Origin: Oscillospiraceae bacterium
GTDB taxonomy: Bacteria; Bacillota; Clostridia; Saccharofermentanales; Saccharofermentanaceae
DNA: 64,000 bases
Assembly (NCBI GenBank): GCA_902780785.1
Contig: CACZGS010000008.1
Coordinates: 1 to 64,000 of the forward strand
Direction of reading: 5' to 3'
In this document: in pieces, positions 60,908-64,000 of the stretch
How positions within the stretch are numbered: the first letter of the stretch is position 1
Layout: the number at the start of each line of letters is the position of its first letter
Translations under genes and position numbers: made by a program
Notes under the pieces: model-generated
Told to the model about the DNA's origin: nothing
The model's input: the letters and a program-made list of their open reading frames with translations, nothing else
Database searches by the model: none

Positions 60908-61282
60908 TCAAAACGGTACAAGCTCGGTCCGTTCTATGTTCCCCCTGTTATCATGTGTGACCATGCACACCTCGAAAACAACATTCCTGTCATAAAGGTT
61001 GTTTTCCGCAAGATAATATCCCGCAGTCCTCATAACCTTGAGCCTTTTCGCGCCCTTAACAGATTCCGCCGAATCGGGATAAGACCCGCGGTTAAGCCTG
61101 GTCCTGACCTCAACGATATGGATGTCTCCGCCCTTTTCCGCAATTATGTCTATCTCGCCGACATTGTGTACCGAATAGTTACGTTTAAGGATCGAAAAGC
61201 CGTTGTCTTCAAGCAGTTTTACGGCAGATTCCTCGCCTTTTGCTCCAATATATTGTCTGTATGTCAATTTTCGTTCTTTCAT
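60908..61282 (-). CDS. YraN family (UPF0102) nuclease-like protein
   Basis: A 124-residue protein with the family order GAKGEESAVKLLEDNG, ILKRNYSVHNVGEIDIIA and IVEVRTRLNRGSYPD. The PD-(D/E)XK-like core is retained, but the E-x-K is E-V-R here. The biological role of the family is unsettled; it is thought to act in DNA recombination or repair. Full length. Confidence 0.9.
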   Translation of the reverse strand: MKERKLTYRQYIGAKGEESAVKLLEDNGFSILKRNYSVHNVGEIDIIAEKGGDIHIVEVRTRLNRGSYPDSAESVKGAKRLKVMRTAGYYLAENNLYDRNVVFEVCMVTHDNRGNIERTELVPF

Positions 61283-61382
61283 GTTAATCTTTATTAGTCT
61301 GATTTTTTTGATAATTTTCTTTCTTCTTGTAAAGGTCTCTTTAGTGCCTTAAAATCAAGGTATTAAATTTAAAGGATAGATT

Positions 61383-63053
61383 ATGGTCGCCGGCACACCT
61401 GATATTAAAGCTTTCTTTGATGCTCTCGACGAATGCGTCGACTGCAGGTTCAATGACCGTTTTTTCAAGTATGCCGACTATCTTTCGATCGCCAAGATCG
61501 AAGATACGCAGATAATAAGCGGCCGTCCCGTTTCCAAGAACGTGGACTTTTTATCAGATAACGTCGGTCAGGAATTCTTTGAGGTATCACTCGGAAGCCC
61601 TGATTCCGTTACTACCGTGATCAGATTCACCTATAAGCAGTTCCCTCCCCAGCAGACTGTCGAGCAGCAGGAATTCATTAAGATATTCAGAGCTGCCGTT
61701 GCGCACAAGATCGCAGTCTACCGTCTGAGCAGCCAGTATTCTTATCTCTACAACAACGATATCGAATTCGGAATGCGCAATGCGAACTATCTCTTCACCA
61801 AGCTTGAAGAATACTTCATGACCGGCACAGCCACCAAGTATTCCGTCGCATTCATCAACATAAAGCACGTTAACCAGCTGAATAGATACTTCGGTTCAGA
61901 TATCGCAGGTTCTGCAATAAAGCTCTTCGGTTCCAAGCTCAATGATTTCCCGGACGAAGGCAGAGGCGAATTCGCAGTTCACCTTGGCGGTGACAACTTC
62001 GTAGTCGTACTCATTACCTCCCGTCTTCCCGAGCTTGAGCAGTTCATTGCTTCAGTACCGGTCTCACTTACATACGGCGGAGACAAGTTCGAGCATATCT
62101 TCAGCTGCAGAGCCGGCATAACCACGATCCGTACAAGCCACCGCTTCGGCAACCAAGTCATGGGAGAATGTTCACAGGCCTTCAGTTATTCCAAGAAGAA
62201 CAACGTTGATATCGTCTACTATACCGAGGAGATCAACGAGAAGAACCATAACAATACAGAGACCCTTAACCGTGCGCTCAATGAACACAAGTTCCTTATC
62301 TACTACCAGCCTGTTATCAGCCTGGAAGATAAACCGCGCCTCCACGCAGCGGAAGCTTTGGCAAGATGGCCGTTAGACGGAAGGATCATCTCACCGCAGG
62401 AATTCATCACGCTTGCCACCGATTCAGGCATCGTTACCAAGATCGACTTCTACGTACTTGAGAACGTATGCAAGAACATAAAGTCATGGCAGGCACAGAA
62501 CATTCCGCTTGTTCCGATCTCGGTCAACTTCTCCGGCCGTCATCTCTTCAATTCTTCTATCGCTACCGACATCTTAAGCGTAATAGACAAATACGAAGTC
62601 GACCACCATCTCATCGGCATCGAATTCTCTGAGCCTGACTTTACGCAGAGAATGCCGATCCTTAAGGATGTTACCCACACCTTATCTGAGGCCGGAATCC
62701 TTGTTACTCTGGACCACTTCAGCACAGGCCAGTCAACGCTTACCCTCCTCCACGACATGGAAGCAAGTTATGTTAAGATCGACGCCGACAGGTTCGACCC
62801 TGAAGATGCAAGAGGCCGTATCATTACCAACGACATGATCAACCTCGCAAAGATCTTAGGCTATAAGGTAATCTGCGAAGGAGTCCAGTCACAAAAGCAG
62901 GTCGATGACCTTATGATGTGCGGCTGCACTCTCTACCAATCTTTCTTCTACGACAAGCCGTTATCTGAGAGATTCTTCTTAGACAGACTCCAGAACCCGT
63001 CTTACGAGAATGAAGTCACGGTCCCTGCAGTTGAATCACAGCCTGTCACTTAA
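61383..63053 (+). CDS. GGDEF-EAL protein with degenerate catalytic motifs
   Basis: A 556-residue protein. Residues 130-285 form a GGDEF-like domain in which the signature is GGDNF (202-206) and the metal Asp of the usual D-x-D-x-F is replaced (FINIKHVN). Residues 295-540 form an EAL domain with AEALARW (EALxR, 324-328), N382 and E413, but DHFSTG (444-449) in place of DDFGTG, losing one metal-binding Asp. It has no membrane segment. It likely binds c-di-GMP or acts as a sensor rather than an active cyclase or phosphodiesterase. AAAGGA lies six bases before the ATG. Confidence 0.88.
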   Translation: MVAGTPDIKAFFDALDECVDCRFNDRFFKYADYLSIAKIEDTQIISGRPVSKNVDFLSDNVGQEFFEVSLGSPDSVTTVIRFTYKQFPPQQTVEQQEFIKIFRAAVAHKIAVYRLSSQYSYLYNNDIEFGMRNANYLFTKLEEYFMTGTATKYSVAFINIKHVNQLNRYFGSDIAGSAIKLFGSKLNDFPDEGRGEFAVHLGGDNFVVVLITSRLPELEQFIASVPVSLTYGGDKFEHIFSCRAGITTIRTSHRFGNQVMGECSQAFSYSKKNNVDIVYYTEEINEKNHNNTETLNRALNEHKFLIYYQPVISLEDKPRLHAAEALARWPLDGRIISPQEFITLATDSGIVTKIDFYVLENVCKNIKSWQAQNIPLVPISVNFSGRHLFNSSIATDILSVIDKYEVDHHLIGIEFSEPDFTQRMPILKDVTHTLSEAGILVTLDHFSTGQSTLTLLHDMEASYVKIDADRFDPEDARGRIITNDMINLAKILGYKVICEGVQSQKQVDDLMMCGCTLYQSFFYDKPLSERFFLDRLQNPSYENEVTVPAVESQPVT

Positions 63054-63117
63054 CTTGTTGGCATCCCTGTTATTTGTGCTATATTATTTCTAATTTTCAT
63101 TCATAAGAGGTATTACT

Positions 63118-64000
63118 ATGATTTCCAAGAAAATGGCTGAAGCCCTTAAGGGCGGCTCTGAGATCCGTAAGATGTTCGAAGAAGGCGGCAGACTTAAGGC
63201 TATCTATGGTGCTGAAAACGTATACGATTTCTCTATCGGCAATCCTGACTTAGAGCCTCCGAAGGAAGTCTTCGATGCTCTGAAGGACCTTGCAAATAAT
63301 CCTACACCCGGCATGCACGGCTATATGCCTAACGCAGGTTATCCTTCAACCCGCCAGATCGTAGCCGAGAAGCGCGGCAAGGAAGCAGGAATGGAGATCG
63401 GCGCTGACGCTGTCTGCATGACTGTCGGTGCTGCATCCGCAATGAACGACGTTCTCCACTCCATACTTGATGCCGATGACGAAGTAATCCTTCTCGCTCC
63501 CTACTTCATGGAATACAACGGCTATGTTGCAAACCACGGCGGTAAGGTCGTGATCGTCCAGACTGACGACAAGTTCAATCCCGTCATCGCCGATATCGAG
63601 AAGGCAATCACTTCCAAGACTAAGGCGATCATCGTAAACTCACCTAACAATCCTTCCGGTGTCGTATACCCCGCTGAGCTCCTTATCGAACTCAACGATA
63701 TGCTCAAGAAGCAGGATCACACGATCTATGTAATCTCTGACGAGCCTTATATCGATCTCGCTTACGACGGAGCTGAAGTTCCCTGCGCACTTAAGTATAT
63801 CGACAACCTCATCATCTGCTTCTCCTGGAGCAAGTCCTTGTCACTCCCCGGAGAGAGAATCGGTTATACTCTCGTATCACCTAAGTGTGCTGACTTTGCA
63901 GAGCTCACAGGCGCTATCGTTCTTTCCAACAGAACTCTGGGCAGCGTAAACGCTCCCGCCATCTGGCAGAAAGTAATCGAGAAGGCCATCTACGCAAAAG
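63118..64000 (+). CDS. PLP-dependent aminotransferase (class I/II), cut by the window end
   Basis: A 294-residue partial frame, open at the right edge. YDFSIGNPDLEPP, GYMPNAGYPSTRQ, NSPNNPSGVVY, SDEPYIDLAYDG and the PLP-lysine loop SWSKSLSLPGERIGY identify a class I/II aminotransferase of the aspartate/aromatic group. GAGG lies seven bases before the ATG. The C-terminal part lies outside the window. Substrate is not clear. Confidence 0.88.
   Translation, partial: MISKKMAEALKGGSEIRKMFEEGGRLKAIYGAENVYDFSIGNPDLEPPKEVFDALKDLANNPTPGMHGYMPNAGYPSTRQIVAEKRGKEAGMEIGADAVCMTVGAASAMNDVLHSILDADDEVILLAPYFMEYNGYVANHGGKVVIVQTDDKFNPVIADIEKAITSKTKAIIVNSPNNPSGVVYPAELLIELNDMLKKQDHTIYVISDEPYIDLAYDGAEVPCALKYIDNLIICFSWSKSLSLPGERIGYTLVSPKCADFAELTGAIVLSNRTLGSVNAPAIWQKVIEKAIYAK

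Overview
The window looks like a chromosomal segment of a Gram-positive Clostridia-type (Firmicutes) bacterium. This rests on strong AGGAGG-like ribosome sites with frequent TTG/GTG starts, sigma-A promoters of TTGACA/TATAAT type, a cysS-mrnC-rlmB gene order, a LoaP/NusG paralogue heading a long operon, a BspA-type leucine-rich-repeat surface protein and 2-oxoacid/PLP enzymes of clostridial type. The species cannot be named from sequence alone.

Layout. 1-5.5 kb: accessory genes (a PD-(D/E)XK-like nuclease with direct repeats at its end, a membrane protein, a secreted LRR protein followed by a 40-codon ORF, a zinc-ribbon membrane protein). 5.5-42.7 kb: one very large cell-surface polysaccharide locus, all on the minus strand. 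It starts at 42.8 kb with a Wzz-like chain-length protein, a terminator and a LoaP-type antiterminator. Then come an initiating sugar-phosphate transferase, an acetyltransferase, several glycosyltransferases, a Stealth sugar-phosphate transferase, a Wzy-like polymerase/ligase, an AraC regulator, a complete GDP-L-fucose pathway (manA, manC, gmd, fcl and a phosphohexomutase) and a large membrane protein. Next is a phosphonate module at 15.6-21.4 kb: a PEP mutase fused to a cytidylyltransferase-like domain, a 2-aminoethylphosphonate-type transaminase, a winged-helix cytidylyltransferase and a 761-residue three-domain fusion (nucleotidyltransferase, cytidylyltransferase-like, iron alcohol dehydrogenase). 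A second initiating sugar transferase, a three-gene glycerol-3-phosphate-dehydrogenase-like cluster, a GT2, three LicD-family transferases, an IspD/TarI-like cytidylyltransferase and an SDR enzyme finish the locus.

42.9-44.8 kb: insertion-sequence debris (a decayed zinc-ribbon transposase) followed by an intact tnpB. 44.9-64 kb: mostly housekeeping genes (PepV-type dipeptidase, NlpC/P60 hydrolase, tRNA-His/Gln/Lys, argJ, tig, a nicotinamidase-like hydrolase, tRNA-Arg, a tyrosine phosphatase, rlmB-mrnC-cysS, purB, aminotransferases, a YraN protein and a degenerate GGDEF-EAL protein).

How the genes work together (inference): the EPS operon builds a fucose-containing glycan. The phosphonate module makes C-P headgroups from PEP and activates them as CMP derivatives, and LicD-family transferases attach these, or CDP-polyol phosphates, to the glycan. 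No phosphonopyruvate decarboxylase and no Wzx flippase are visible, so either they lie elsewhere or the chemistry differs from the textbook route. The phosphonate module with its triple fusion is the most interesting system here.
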